Part shown: piece after piece, positions 22,449-33,752 of the stretch
Numbering within the stretch: position 1 is the first letter of the stretch
How the letters are laid out: each line of letters opens with the position of its first letter
Assembly: GCA_902702965.1 (NCBI GenBank)
Contig: CACRXP010000227.1
Coordinates: 808,778-872,777, forward strand
Length of the DNA: 64,000 nucleotides
Reading direction: 5' to 3'
From: Spirometra erinaceieuropaei
Taxonomy: Eukaryota; Platyhelminthes; Cestoda; Diphyllobothriidea; Diphyllobothriidae
Notes under the pieces: generated by a model
Databases searched by the model: none
What the model saw: only the letters and a program-made list of their open reading frames with translations
Told to the model about the DNA's origin: nothing
Program-made: the position numbers and the translations under genes

Positions 22449-23028
22449 CACTCGCTGGATTAGGGAAGGGATGAGAGCGCAAACAGAGCTCATGCAAGGA
22501 AGCGCGTGTGAACCGATGCTTGGTGTTACCGGAAGTGGCGTATACACATTCTCCCCGCGACTCAGCCAACCGCTGGATTAAGAAGGTAAGAAGGGTGCAA
22601 TCAGAACCGGAAGGCCACAGAGGGACAGAAAGAGTTCCACACAGTCCGAACAATGCAATTAGGAAACCTATTTAGACAATCGCTGGATTAAGATGATAAA
22701 GAGGGCAAAAGCGGGGCTCGAAGTTCGTGCAAGGAAGCGCGTGTTAAGTGATATCTGAAGTAACCGAGGCTGGCGTATAAGCTCTCCTCCCTCCCCAGGA
22801 GGCACAGTCACTCGCTGGATTAGCATGGTAAGGAAGGGCGCAAACACGTGATATATGCAGAGCCAATGTAATCGTACCTACTGCAGTTGTTTTAGGAAGT
22901 TAACCATATGGTATCATACAAGTGGGGCTGCCGGACCAAACCATGCAATCACGCTTGGAAGGCCACAGAGAGACAGAAGGATTTCCACACCGTCCGAACA
23001 ATGCCATTAGGAAGCCTACAGCACGTGA
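22449..23028 (+). repeat. Alternating A/B tandem repeat array, left part
   Basis: Units begin at CGCTGGATTA: 22453, 22571, 22681 and 22813, spacings 118, 110 and 132 bp. Two unit types alternate. B units contain GGAAGCGCGTGT and CTGGCGTAT, and A units contain GGAAGGCCACAGAG and GTCCGAACAATGC. The last A unit is lengthened by a block (ACACGTGATATATG ... ATGGTATCATACAAGTGGGG). The array resumes after the Mar-A insertion at 24318. Confidence 0.75.
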
Positions 23029-24317
23029 CCTATCTCATGAAACCTGGTGGCAGAATCTGATATGAGAATTTAGGACGTCTTAAACGTTGCGCATTTTGCT
23101 TGCCCGCTCAGCCTCCTCCAGGAAATGTCCTCATCTTGAGCAGAAATTGCGTCCACGTAATTTTTTCAAACAAAATGTTCATGAATTTGGCCGAAAATGG
23201 GCGTCGCGGTATACTTAGGCAATTTCCTATGCTAATACCTGTTCTGGACGTCGGTTGCCCATCTGAGCGGGTTTTACATTTTTAGGGAGAGTAATTTTCT
23301 CCGGAGAGTTTTAGTAAAGAGAGGTTGTAGGAATCGAAAATTAATTTTTTGTCTGATGGTAACCATGGTAATCAACTTCCTAAAACAACGATTAACTTAA
23401 AAGAACCAGATGTTTGGGCGATTCATAGAATTCAGATTAGCATATCTGTGCGATTTGCGTGAGTCTTCAAATGTGACCCAGATGGCGTTTTAAATGAAAA
23501 AGAAAGCTCAAGCACTCGCTACCTCGGTAAATGCCTCCAAGAAGTACCTTCGTTTAAACTCTTTAACAGACACATAATACAGAATCTGTCCTTATGGGCG
23601 ATCGGGTGAAAATACTGGAAATCGCGAAATATCCATCTATACTTCAAGGCCGATCCGAAACTCAAGGTAATCATGAACGAAGAAAAAGTGCAAATTAATT
23701 TAGCGGAAGAAAGGTTCTCTTTATAAACACAAAATGGTATGCTTGTGATTACACATGCCAATTCTATTTAAAATTATTTGGCACCAATCAGCCTTAAAAT
23801 ATGCGACGTTATGAAAACGTTTTTTCCTGTGATGTCCCTGTCGGCGAAATCAAACGGAATCTTGCTGTTGCTATTTGACCGCATCTCAATTAATTCAAAA
23901 GACCAAAGGATACCACGAATACTGGGGAATATATACTCAAAATGTAGGCTGTTGGCAAGGCGCCATACCTGGAATTACCCGAATGCAAACTTCATTAAAA
24001 CATAATTTTTAACTGTTATCCTATTTGTGCTTTCATATTCACTCCGTTTTTCCTATGGGCAGACGTTCCGAAAATTTAAAAATGAATTTAACTAAATTGC
24101 AACCATTTTTGACGCTTTCGGGATTTTGCGTTTCACTAAGAAAATTGGTATTCATCAACAATGCAACACTGCCTTTATTATTTATTTTATGCTTTTAATT
24201 TTCCCAAAGTTGTGCTGTATTAACACAGATATTGGGTCCACGGATTGGTGTCGGTTTGCGAGTGATTAGCAGTCATTCGTAAATTTCGATCCATTGCATG
24301 AGTTAGGTCACCCAATG
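23029..24317 (-). mobile_element. Mar-A copy (internally deleted) inserted at TA in the tandem array
   Basis: Begins CAGCACGTGACCTATCTCAT and ends ATGAGTTAGGTCACCCAATG, with TA on both sides (23027-23028 and 24318-24319). The interior is the reverse complement of 18900-20749 with segments missing (about 1.29 kb versus 1.85 kb). The flanks join the tandem array seamlessly. In the neighbouring A unit at about 22660 the same join reads GGAAACCTATTTAG with a single TA, which is an empty site. Confidence 0.82.
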
Positions 24318-24600
24318 TACTCAGATATTCACCGGATTAAGGTAATAAAGAGGGTGCACGCAGGGCTCGAGGTAGGTGCAGGGAAGCGCGTGTGAAGTGA
24401 TATCTGAAGTAACCGAGGCTGGCGTATAAGCACTCCTCCCTCCCTAGGAGACACAGTCACTCGCTGGATTAAAGTGGCAAGGAAAGTCAGGAACACGTGA
24501 TATATGTGGACTCAGTGTAATCGCACATACTGCAGTTGGTTTAAGAAGTTAGCCATATGGTATCAAACAAGTGGGGCTGCAGGACCAAACCTCGCTCAGG
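24318..24600 (+). repeat. A/B tandem repeat array, right part
   Basis: Unit starts at 24332 (B type, ACCGGATTAAGG) and 24472 (A type, CGCTGGATTAAAG). The A unit holds the ACACGTGATATATG and ATGGTATCAAACAAGTGGGG blocks and then passes into Mar-A interior sequence near 24600. Confidence 0.65.
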
Positions 24601-25215
24601 ATTTTGATTGGTTTCACCGATGTGGAGGTCATAGGAACAAATGCTTTCATAAGGGCACATGTTGCCGGACGGATCAGATGTAATCGTAAACATGCCATTT
24701 TGTGTATATAAAGAGAACTTTTCTTTCGTAAAATGAATTTACACTTTTCGTTCGTTTTGGATTACGTTAAGTTTCAGATCGGCCTCGAAATGTTACTGAA
24801 TACTTCATGATTTTCAGCGTTTTTACCCGATCGTCCGTAAAGACAGATTCTGAATTACCCATCTGTTGAGAACTTTAAAATAAGATTATTCCTTTGAGTC
24901 ACATGTGAAGACTCACTCAAACATCGAACTTCATTTTCGAGAAAAATGGCTGTCCACAATGAAATTCAGCAACAAATATGCCTTCGATCAAAAAGAAAAC
25001 TTTCCTGAATAAGTTACCTCTTTAGGAAATGCCTTATTACTGCATTCCGTTGACGGATCTCAGTGTAATTTACATTGTTGTACTGCGAGACTAAGTAAAA
25101 ATTTGTCAATTTTGGCCGTTTCTCTCACGCTCCTAAGCAATACTGTTTTTTCTGCCGTAAACGTAAGAACGTGCCCTCTTTTGTGCATTGAGGCCATTTC
25201 CACTGTTTTTGCTGG
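24600..25215 (+). mobile_element. Mar-A interior fragment
   Basis: Close match to about 19390-20030: GGAACAAATGCTTTCATAAGG, CTTTTCGTTCGTTTTGGATTACG, CTGTTGAGAACTTTAAAATAAG and GCATTCCGTTGACGGATCTC. Both termini are missing. It is followed at 25208 by a TGCTGGATTAAAATGG unit start of the tandem family. Confidence 0.7.
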
Positions 25216-25679
25216 ATTAAAATGGTAGGGAAAGTCGCAAACACGTAATATGTGCAGAGTCTAAAGCAGGCATAGACAGCAGAATTTATTGGAACCAATA
25301 GATTTCGCGACGGCAGATTACACACGGCGGGAGAAACCCGACCTATGCAAACAATCAACCTCATGTGGTCAACCTCAGCTTACCCTGGTAGATCCGAGCC
25401 CTTTTGATTTGTGAAATTTCTCGTCGTGTTAACTACCCCGTTTTCTTTCCTATGGAGCGTTTTTGGAGTTACCATTTTATTGCTTAGTCTACGTGGAGTA
25501 TAAGATGACCTTGCTATTTAATATTGATTTTCTCTGTGGAAGTTCAAACCTCTGTACCTTTCTTACTTCTTATCTCCGTTATGCAACGACAGGTTTCAGT
25601 TGATAAGCCGTCGCGAACTCCATTGGTTGCAATAAATTCTGCTGTCTATGCCTGCTTTATATTCATTCCGGGAAATATT

Positions 25680-26060
25680 GCTTTAGTAGATGGACTCAGT
25701 GTAATCGAACATACTGCAGTTGTTTTAGGAAGTTAGCCATATGGTATCAAACAAGTGGGGCTGCAGAACCAAATCTCGCCTAGGATTTTGCTTGGATTCG
25801 CCGATGTGGACGTCATAGGAACAAATGCTTTCATAAGGGCACATGTTGCCAGGTGAGTCAGATGTAATCGTAAACATGCCATTTTGGTGTATATAAAGAG
25901 AGATTTTCTCCCGTTTAATTAATTTCAACTTGTCTTTTTTTCTGGATTATGTGGAGTTTCAGATCAGCATTGAAAGGTCGCTGAATACTTCCTGATATCC
26001 AGCGCTTTCAGTTGATTGCTCATAAAGACGGAGTCTGTGTTATGCGTTTGTTAAAAACCT
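25680..26060 (+). mobile_element. A-unit and Mar-A fragment
   Basis: Repeats the order seen at 24490-24800 (ATACTGCAGTTGTTTTAGG, CATATGGTATCAAACAAG, GATGTGGACGTCATAGG, CAAATGCTTTCATAAGG). This suggests the A-unit block and the Mar-A interior travelled together. It decays after about 26060. Confidence 0.6.
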
Positions 26061-27479
26061 TTAACAAAAAACACTTCTTGAAGGCAATTACTGAAGAAGT
26101 TAGTATTTAAGCGTTCTTTTTCACGCGGAAGGTCGTTTGGGCAACACCAGAAGACAGGTGTATAGAGCACTAAAAATAAAAAAGAAACTGCTTATAGCGG
26201 GGTTCTTACAAAAGTACATATTCCTTTAAATCAACTGTGAAACCCGATCTACGCAGCAAAAATAAAAAAAAAGAATAAACAGACAAATCACAAGGCCCAT
26301 TAAAACACGTTTATGCAAACTCCCACCTCCAGCTAGGGCCATGTAGCAGCAAGTCAAAACTATTAATCTCTGAAAACAAAACTATTTTTTTCTAATTTAA
26401 CTAGCAAAGAGGATTTGTCTATTTTCTCGACTTTTTCAGCTACTAGGTCGTCTCAGTATTTGGGGTTAGAATGTGGGTCAATAAATTTTTACAAAACTGC
26501 CAAGTCAAATTGCCGGACACAGAGTCTCCTAGATGAACTCAACTATGTAGCCTTTGAGAGTTATCTAATATTTGTCTCTATCTTCTTTTCGCAATTTTAC
26601 AGACTCTTCTTTTAAGCCGAATTTTTTTATTTCACCTTAGTTTCACCCCACCGCGTTTCCTTCACTAAGAGAAAAGAAGTTTTCAATGGCGACCCATTCT
26701 CCCTTCCGGGACCAAACACGCCACTGAAATACCGAAAACATTAAAACGTCCCATTTCTTTTCGCGCCTTTACCACGATTTGCGGTTGGATTTTGCTGTAA
26801 GTAACAAGAGCCGAACTAAAACCCTGGGCTCAAGGGGAAGTCCGCAGCAGTTTACTTGTGAAAACGGTTGCCTGTTGGCCCGTACTCTGTTTATTCGTCT
26901 GTAGCCGTCCCCTACAACATCCCCCTCCCTCCTCCCAAAATGGACCTTGTTTAGCAAAAATAATGGCTACCAGCTTACACGCAATTTGTGCCGACGCAGA
27001 GGCGCCTCCGGTGGTCTTAGAAAGGAGGATTTCCTACAGTAATCCCCTACTTCTGCCCGACCGGAAGGAAGGATGGCAGCATTTTCTTTGGTGCAAATGT
27101 CCTCTCAGTTTGCAGAACGTTGCCGGTCTCCTCTGCGTATTTATGTGAGAATCTACCAGTTACGCGTACCAGACCGCCAGAAAACAGTGCCTCGGAGGCG
27201 GGTTTTGGTCTGTATATCACAACTACTTATAAAGGGACAAGTAACGTGTCATTTGCTGAAGGACTCTTAACGTTGTTTTAGTGTAGTGAAAGGCAACTAA
27301 TAACCCTGGTGACCTCGTTATGATAAATGCAGTGTAGGTAAGGACCTGTCCCATAACGAAAAAAGCAATTTTATCGAGAAATTGACGCCAGTTAAGCGAG
27401 AAAGACCAACTGGACCACGGAGTAGCGTCATTAATACCAGGTGTTTCTAGCCCAGTAAAGGAGGCGTAGAATTTTTGGT
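26061..27479. other. Unassigned stretch
   Basis: No recognised domain or repeat end. Open frames at 26858-27148 (+) and 27223-27537 (-) lack known motifs. Confidence 0.4.
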
Positions 27480-27790
27480 AAATTGGGTCACGCGTATAAG
27501 CCAAAACAGAGTTCCGTGTATATACGGCACTATTCATAGAATAAGGTTATAATAAAAAACGTACAAACCTCAACAATGGATGCCCGAGACAAAGAATTCC
27601 TTTGTTACTGTTCGAGCAAATCGAATTCCCAGCTCAAGGTCGGCATACAAAAAACGCTCGAGAGATGGTTACAAAAAAGGGTAGGGGGAATGTCAACAGG
27701 GGCTAAATGTGGAAGCACTCGCGAAGAGGGCGTGGGGAATTCCAAACGTTTACCAACTGGACACAACACCGCCCGCCAATTCTCTACGTC
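27480..27790 (+). repeat. Dispersed repeat, copy 2 (partner at 4190)
   Basis: Same family as 4190-4500, better preserved. The frame opening at ATG 27576 runs 75 codons, starting MDARDKEFLCYCSSKSNSQL. It lies beside the 3' side of the BEL/Pao remnant, so it may be that element's LTR region. The shared ATG context could instead mark the start of an unknown element protein. Confidence 0.55.
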
Positions 27791-27878
27791 CGGCTCTTGA
27801 TACCAACCTACGGGTTTGGATGTATACGGCTGCTCTGACCCTCAAGTAGACAAATATTTCTAGCGTCACGCCGCCGTT

Positions 27879-28245
27879 CTAGCGACCGCCCGTCGTTCTA
27901 ATATATGCCGTCCTTACGAGGCCATCACGACTCTTTTCGCACGTGTCTATTACTCCCAAAGGCCAATTCTCACGAGGTGTGCGCTCCCCAGAAACTAATA
28001 CAACATCACCCGGTTCCAGTCCCGAGGATCCTCTTAAACATTTTGTTCTTTTCTGGAGACTTGGAAGATATTCTTTTACCCATCGTCTCCAGAACACGCC
28101 AGCGAGGTAGTGTACTTTTGTCCACCCAACCTGATACCGTGCCATCAATTTGTCACTGCCAGGCAGCACTGAGCAGTTCCTCCTTAACAATAAGCTATTG
28201 GGGGTAAACGGTTACAAGTCGTTGTTGTCCGATGTTAGCAGGACA
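27879..28245 (-). pseudogene. BEL/Pao integrase C-terminal domain
   Basis: Frame 28190-27879 contains FWRRWVKEYLPSLQKRTK, then LEPGDVVLVSGERTPRENW and DGLVRTAYIRT. This is the signature of the domain following the integrase in BEL/Pao polyproteins (RW..W..EYL..LQ.R.KW, GD.VL....PR..WPLG, DG.VR...VRT). It sits directly downstream of the integrase core in the same orientation. Confidence 0.85.
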
Positions 28246-28258
28246 AACAGTCTATGAT

Positions 28259-28760
28259 TTAGTATACGCTCAGCCTATACGAAGAGGTGCCGAGCTGTTC
28301 GTCAGTTAGAGACTGCTCCTTACAGAGAGCAAGAAAAATCCGTCGTGGAGATCTGATCATGCGTTCCCAGATGCCTCCCCGATGGTTGGCAGCAGGTGGG
28401 TTAAAGTGCCACTGTATCTCTGGAGTTAGCAGTTGGTCCGACACGCTCTTTTGGTCGCAATTGTGTAAGTCCTTTCGGAGTTCCGCTACCGCTCCCACAA
28501 AATTGGTTCCATTGTCACTGTAGATGTCAGTGAGACGTTCGCGTCTACTCACGAATCTCATCAGACATTAAACAAAAGAATTTGCGGTCAGGCTGGCGGC
28601 TATCTCAAGGTGAACGGCTCTCGTCTGTAAGCAGCTAAACACACAACCATAGCGTTTCTCAGAACATCGTCCACGTTTGACCATCAACGGACCAAAATAG
28701 TCTGTCGAAGTCATGCGGTCGACAAGATAAAGATTCCCAATAAAAAGTCAGGGAAGACGG
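28259..28760 (-). pseudogene. BEL/Pao integrase core
   Basis: Minus strand: [20 protein letters not shown] near 28660-28710, then [37 protein letters not shown] and IQWHFNPPAANHRGGIWERM. This gives the integrase aspartates (TDYFGP and SDNGTNF) and the glutamate of the GGIWERM block. One frame break with a stop precedes the ORF that starts near 28561. Strand transfer activity is lost with the frame. Confidence 0.88.
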
Positions 28761-29050
28761 TTTGAGTTGGACAACCTTTACTGCCTGAGGAAGTGCGTAC
28801 ACAAGGGCTCTGTAGGCAGTCGCCGCGAGCGCGCTCCAAGCAAGCTGTTGTCTATGTCCGCCTTCGGGGTCTTGTGTCCGAGCGTGCGTGCGCCCCTCGT
28901 TGTCTCCACGTCCGCCAGCCAATCAGAGTGGGGACAGCGTTGATTGGCTTCGGGCACTCGCGCGACCCAGCAGCGTATCGACACGGAGTGTGAGGCGGAC
29001 AGGACGGCAGCGTGACGAAGGCGGAGGGCGAGGAGACGCGAACTGCCACA
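28760..29050. other. GC-rich insertion inside the BEL integrase
   Basis: Between WYPFKCAGVD (ending about 29052) and TDYFGPLM (about 28710), which should be adjacent in a BEL integrase, lie roughly 300 bp. They are GC-rich and unlike the surrounding element. Open frames run on both strands but without recognised motifs. No terminal repeats or clear target duplication were found, and the inner boundary is approximate. Confidence 0.5.
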
Positions 29051-29051
29051 A

Positions 29052-29290
29052 ATCCACCCCAGCGCACTTGAAAGGATACCAACCGCCTTCTGTTCTATTT
29101 AAGGGAAGCGGAGGCATCATCTGTCCCTGAAGTTGTCGAAATTTGAGTCTGCAAAGTAGACATCTACCGATGACACGTTTGACAGAAGCGTTTCTTTTTA
29201 GAATCCAAAATTAGTGACGGATGGCATCTAGAACCTAGGCTGTCCCACAATGGCCTTCCAATTCATGAAAGTAGTCTATGATCAATTCCG
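29052..29290 (-). pseudogene. BEL/Pao integrase zinc-binding region
   Basis: Minus strand reads HELEGHCGTA, a stop, VLDAIRH, FWILKRNASVKRVIGRC, LLCRLKFRQLQGQMMPPLP then WYPFKCAGVD. This matches the H..H...C..C integrase zinc finger of BEL/Pao (HE..GH.G, RC..C). It contains in-frame stops. Confidence 0.8.
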
Positions 29291-30290
29291 TCACGGGATA
29301 ATTGTATGGGAGGATTGACGGGTTTTTTGAGGATTCACAAAAACTGAGTAGTTCAGGCGACCACCAGAGAACATTACTCCTTCAACCAAAACTGGACATA
29401 ACTTTCTCTGGCTAATATTTCTCACGGGCTTTCGTTTCTGGTAATCTTCTGTTGTAGACTGCAGAATATCCAAGTCTTCTGAAAAGTGCTTCCTTTGTAT
29501 AAGCTTTATCGAGTTAATGCTAGCTTGGCGCATTTCGGATAGTCGGATAGGAGCCAACATCAACGTCTCCTGAGGTGCCTTGCCGGTAGCTATTATGATG
29601 TACTGCTTAAAACGCAGGAGCCAGACCAATATCTTTTGTGGTCTTGTACAACTTAAAAAAACGCATAACTAATTTGTATAAACCATCACACTGACGTACT
29701 ACATGAGCTTGGGCTGTTGTCCTCTTAAATTCCAAGTATTCACGTTGTTCTACTGGAGGTTGCACAAGCCATTCGCTTTCAGGTTGAACTAAAAACTCTG
29801 GACCGCTAACCATCTACGTACAAGCGCAAAGTTGCACGTAGCTCGAGAAGCAATGTCTATTGGGTTGACGTCCGAACCCACGTATCTCCACTGAGAGGTT
29901 GCAGACAGACCATGTATAACTGTCAGTCGGTTGGCCACATATGTGCACAACCTGGTTGATTCATTGTGTATATAATAAAGGATTATCATAGAATCGCTCC
30001 AGAACGTTATTGTTTGGAAGTACCTATCGATGCCTGACCGGATGAGATCAGCCAAGCGCACAGCTGGAGTAGCAGCTGCCAACTCTAAACGTGGTATAGA
30101 GACGGCTTTGAGGCGGGCAACGCGTCTTTCGAATAAACGAGTGAACAATGAAGGTTTCCTGTATCGTTAATAGGGCGACCATATGCTACTGCACTGTATG
30201 CTACTTTCGACGCATCGCAAAACACGTGCAGGTCGACTTGCATCGGACCGCTGATATCTTTGGGCTTTAGACATCGAGCTAGCTGAAAAG
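29291..30290 (-). pseudogene. BEL/Pao RNase H and linker
   Basis: Minus strand, from 30290: DLHVFCDASKVAYSAVAYGR (RNase H start with first aspartate), then ARLKAVSIPRLELAAATPAV, TFWSDSMIILYYIHNES and WRYVGSDVNPIDIASR. Frame changes lead into EFLVQPESEWLVQPPVEQRE, then IKLIQRKHFSEDL and LVEGVMFSGGRLNYSV. All are hallmark blocks of the Pao-type RNase H to integrase linker. Three frames are needed, so the protein is broken. Confidence 0.85.
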
Positions 30291-30954
30291 TTTTCAGGCT
30301 CTGTTAATTAGGGTGCCGGTTTTCTCAACGAGAATTCTCGACTCCAGATAGCTGTTCATCCCAATTCAGTCCGTTTTTTGCATAAGGATTGCAACAAACA
30401 GTTCCCTGGTATCAGCCAAGGCAAAACGGGACCCAGAGGGTCATAAAGTGAGCACAAACAATACAGAATATCCCGCTTGTGCACAATCGCTCGAAATCCT
30501 CAGATCCGAGATAAGTTATCGTTTGTTTATAATTGAATATTTGGCATAGTTCTGCGTCAATTTTCAACATATTTTCATTAGCTGTCGAAACTAACACATA
30601 AATTCCTATACAATCTCTCCAACTGACCGTGACCGACGTTAAGTTTGCTGTCGGCCATCGTGCGTTTACAGAAGTTTATCGAGAAACATGAACACATTCT
30701 TACGATTCTCGACTCAATAACGACAAAATAAAGAACACTCAGGATGTTTTTCAAAGAAGCAGGGGAAACACAGAGTGCACAAGAGGAGTTTCTGAGAAGA
30801 CGACACAATCGCAAGGGAACCCAATGTCGAAAAGGCTTACTTTGAAAAAAACTCAGCAGATGAGACATCACCCTCAAAGACACACTGAAACGCAGAGGCG
30901 AGGTGATGGGGTGTTATTTGAAAGAACATTCCATGACCGTAAATAACCTTATAG

Positions 30955-31750
30955 AGTGCGTGACCGATCTCATGAAATGGCCGAAATTCTGATATGCCTC
31001 TTCGATTAGGAAGGATTGCTTAGGTGGGATTATAGTAATGATAAGTATGCAGCACAAGTCTATAGCATTTGGGGCTCACCAGGATGTCTGCTTTCGGATG
31101 CACTACTTTTGAACCTTCTGCAGAAACCGCAGTTTGTAAAAAATGACTACTGGAGTAGCATGCATTTTTCCTATGGATTTTCGATGATCTTATAAATTAA
31201 AATATATTTTATAGAAAACGGGCACAAAAATGTGCTTTCTTTCACTCCTTTGGTAGAAAATCACACTGTCTTGATAGCTGATACCCGAGGAAAGTGTGTA
31301 TTTGGCTTTTCAAAAGTTTCCCAATTCCCGAATAATGTTGAGCCTGATCTGCCATTGCATTAGCGTTTAGCGATTTCTGTCTACAAGGTGCATGCTTTCC
31401 GAGTAAGGAAAATCATATATTCATCCATATCTTTAAAAAGGTACCACATGGAGTTACTAAAATATCACAATGGATCCGAACGGTGTTGTGCATTTCATTA
31501 GGAGGATTGGTAAACGGACATGTGCGGTCCTGTATACACGGACATCCCACGGTCTTAAAAATCTCATAATTAGAAACTTTTTCAAAACCCAAATATGCAT
31601 TTTTTCGTGTATCAGCTATCAAGACAATGTGATTTTCTACCAAAGGAGTAAAAGAATGCACATTTTTGTGCACAATTTCTATAAAATACATTTGAATTTA
31701 CAAGACCATCGAAAATCAATAGGAAAAATGCATGCTACTCAAGTAGTCAA
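30955..31750. mobile_element. Foldback element (subfamily 2), right end missing
   Basis: Starts AGTGCGTGACCGATCTCATG like the copy at 33753. The arms pair inward (GACTACTGGAGTAGCATGCAT near 31145 with GCATGCTACTCAAGTAGTC near 31728). CACAAAAATGTGC and its inverse also recur. The terminal part of the right arm is lost. No coding capacity. Confidence 0.7.
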
Positions 31751-32678
31751 TAGCCGTAAATAACCTCATAATTATAAACTTTTGGTAAATAATTTGAAGC
31801 AGACATGCACTGTCTTACGGCTGCAATCATCTCCAAACTTTGATGTGTCTCCCAGTGGAGTTTGTTATTGCTTTTCTTCTTTTTTCCCTTCTTCATGCAA
31901 GTTCTAGTTATCCCTCCTTTTTAACAATACTCGTTTACTATGTCCGACCTTTATTTTCCTAACGTATTACTTAGACCATAATTTGGCTATTTAGTAATGC
32001 ACTTCATCCTTAGTCTTGGCCATGAAGAAGACAATGTCTGATTGCAGGTGACGCCCGCGCACCGATTAGTCGTTAGATGCCTGGACATGCTCTTTTTTCT
32101 GAGTCAAAAGTTTCAAAAACAGTTTGATGACAAAGTGGATTGCACACTTTTTCATGTTACCTCAGGTCTTTATCGTCAAACTTTCAGTACAGCTGTTATT
32201 CCCGGTTGTACTTTTGGACTGGTCCAATGCGCGTAGAAGTCAGCTCTGAAGCAGGTACGCCTAAGTGTGAGCGAACAGATGTCAGAATTAATGCCTGCAA
32301 ACGGCAGAATATTTCGCCGAGAGAGAATTCCGCTGCGCACTGGAATTAGACCTTGCGTTCGCGGGCAAAAGTACATATTGAGGGTAAACAGGATGCTTGT
32401 ACGCAGCGCAGTTCGCGATACGGAAGGCACGATTGGACCATATGGCTACTGTTTCCCGCAACTCCTCACCTTGCATGGGGGCAGAAGTAGGCTACGCTGG
32501 ACAATGCAATAAAGCACGTCTTGCGAAACATGCAAAAAAGTTAACTTTCGGATAGCGACCGGAAGGAAATGTACTCGTCAGCTAACACCAGGACGTTATC
32601 CTGTGCACGTTTAGGGTTCATACAGACACCCGACATCAGCGACAGAGAACGAAATAGATCTAGACGTCCAAGGGATGC
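31751..32678. other. Unassigned stretch
   Basis: No recognised coding region or repeat. Short overlapping frames on both strands at 32140-32510 are not gene-like. Confidence 0.4.
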
Positions 32679-33052
32679 TGTTATGACCCGCCTGGTACTT
32701 GAAATCCCGTGGAGCGTGTACGCACTCGACCCTTGTCCCTAATACCAACGCGGAATAGAAGGAGAACGCGAGCGACCACGAAGATGTGTATTCGGAAATT
32801 GCTAGTCAAAATTAACTGGAAGTAACACATTTATAACGCCCTACTGTGCTTCGCCGGCGTTCAGTCCAATGCCCTTCGGGAAGAACATTCCAGACGAGCC
32901 GGTCGATAATTCGAATATGCAGATCGATCAGGCCCGAGAGGAAAAGCCAATGGAGAGGCGTCACGATTAAGATGACAGCGCAGTAGAGAAAACGCACGTG
33001 GCCTCCCGTGATTGGTTGGCTCTTGTTTTTGGGAGTGTAGGCACTCCCAACA
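32679..33052. repeat. LTR-like repeat copy 2 (TG...CA ends)
   Basis: 374 bp, TGTTATGACC to ACTCCCAACA, the partner of 2447-2826. Same orientation, about 80% identity by eye. It is followed 140 bp later by the Gypsy-associated direct repeat, but no link between the two is demonstrated. Confidence 0.5.
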
Positions 33053-33189
33053 GTCACAACACTTCTAGGGCATCTAATTCCTACGTAGCAGCAGGCCTAC
33101 TGCTTGGGTGGTTACATCCGAATAGTCTGGCCCTCGTTACCACTGTTGCAATATCGAATTGCGATGGTCGACAACCGGAGAGCTCTAAA

Positions 33190-33400
33190 GTCAGAGGGCA
33201 GGGGAGCGTAGGGCAGTACCGCGCTCAATTGAAGGTGGTGTTCTCACCAGAGAAGTGTCAGCCCGAGTGCATACGCCCAAACCCTGTCCGGCTACGGCCA
33301 GTCGGTGGAGAGATAAATATCGATCGGCGCTACGGCGTCGCAAGCCAGAGATCGAGTCGCGCGTGTTAGGCCAACCGAAGTCGACATGCATAACGCCGGC
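33190..33400. repeat. Direct repeat flanking the Ty3/Gypsy remnant, left
   Basis: Similar to 36063-36245 in the same orientation: GTACGGCAG/GTAGGGCAG, GGT(G)TCTCACCA, TGTCAGCC, ATGCAT..ACGC, GCGTCGCAAGCC/GTGTCGCAGGCC, GAG(T)CGCGTGTTAGG. It lies on the 3' side of the antisense Gypsy pol remnant, so the pair are candidate LTRs. Confidence 0.5.
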
Positions 33401-33752
33401 ACTGACGACCATGAAACCGAGCGGCTATAGTAACCCCCGCCTTAACCGAAGGCGACGTGTGACGATGTCGAAGGAAACGTTCATGTCTGAAAAAAACCAT
33501 GAACAATTAAGAGGTATGGCAAGTGAACGCTTTCTTAACTGCGTGCGATGCAGATGGAAGAGACAGGGGAAGATGTCAGAATGTGTGCTGTGGGGGATAG
33601 GTGGGGGAGGAGGACTACGAAGACGACAACGAGTTTGCAGAAGACATGATGGGGCTGGCAGTAGACGGGATGAAGAGAGAGAGGGTGGGGAGGGGAGGGA
33701 GCAGGAAGTTGGGAAGGTGAAGGAGCGTGGGGTAGGGGACCAGCACATTTAA

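Larger units (their letters stand above)
27860..30490 (-). mobile_element. BEL/Pao LTR retrotransposon remnant
   Basis: On the minus strand the domains run in the BEL/Pao order: end of RT/connection (RDILYCLCSLYDPLGPVLPW near 30430), RNase H (29800-30290), linker, integrase zinc-binding region, integrase core, and the C-terminal domain usually called DUF5641. Multiple stops and frame breaks occur. The 5' part (gag, protease, most of the RT) is absent beyond about 30490. A foreign GC-rich piece interrupts the integrase. Confidence 0.85.

Noticed and set aside
22449..24600. Regularly spaced repeats as a CRISPR array
   Set aside because: Units are 110-130 bp tandem repeats without unique spacers and the context is eukaryotic.
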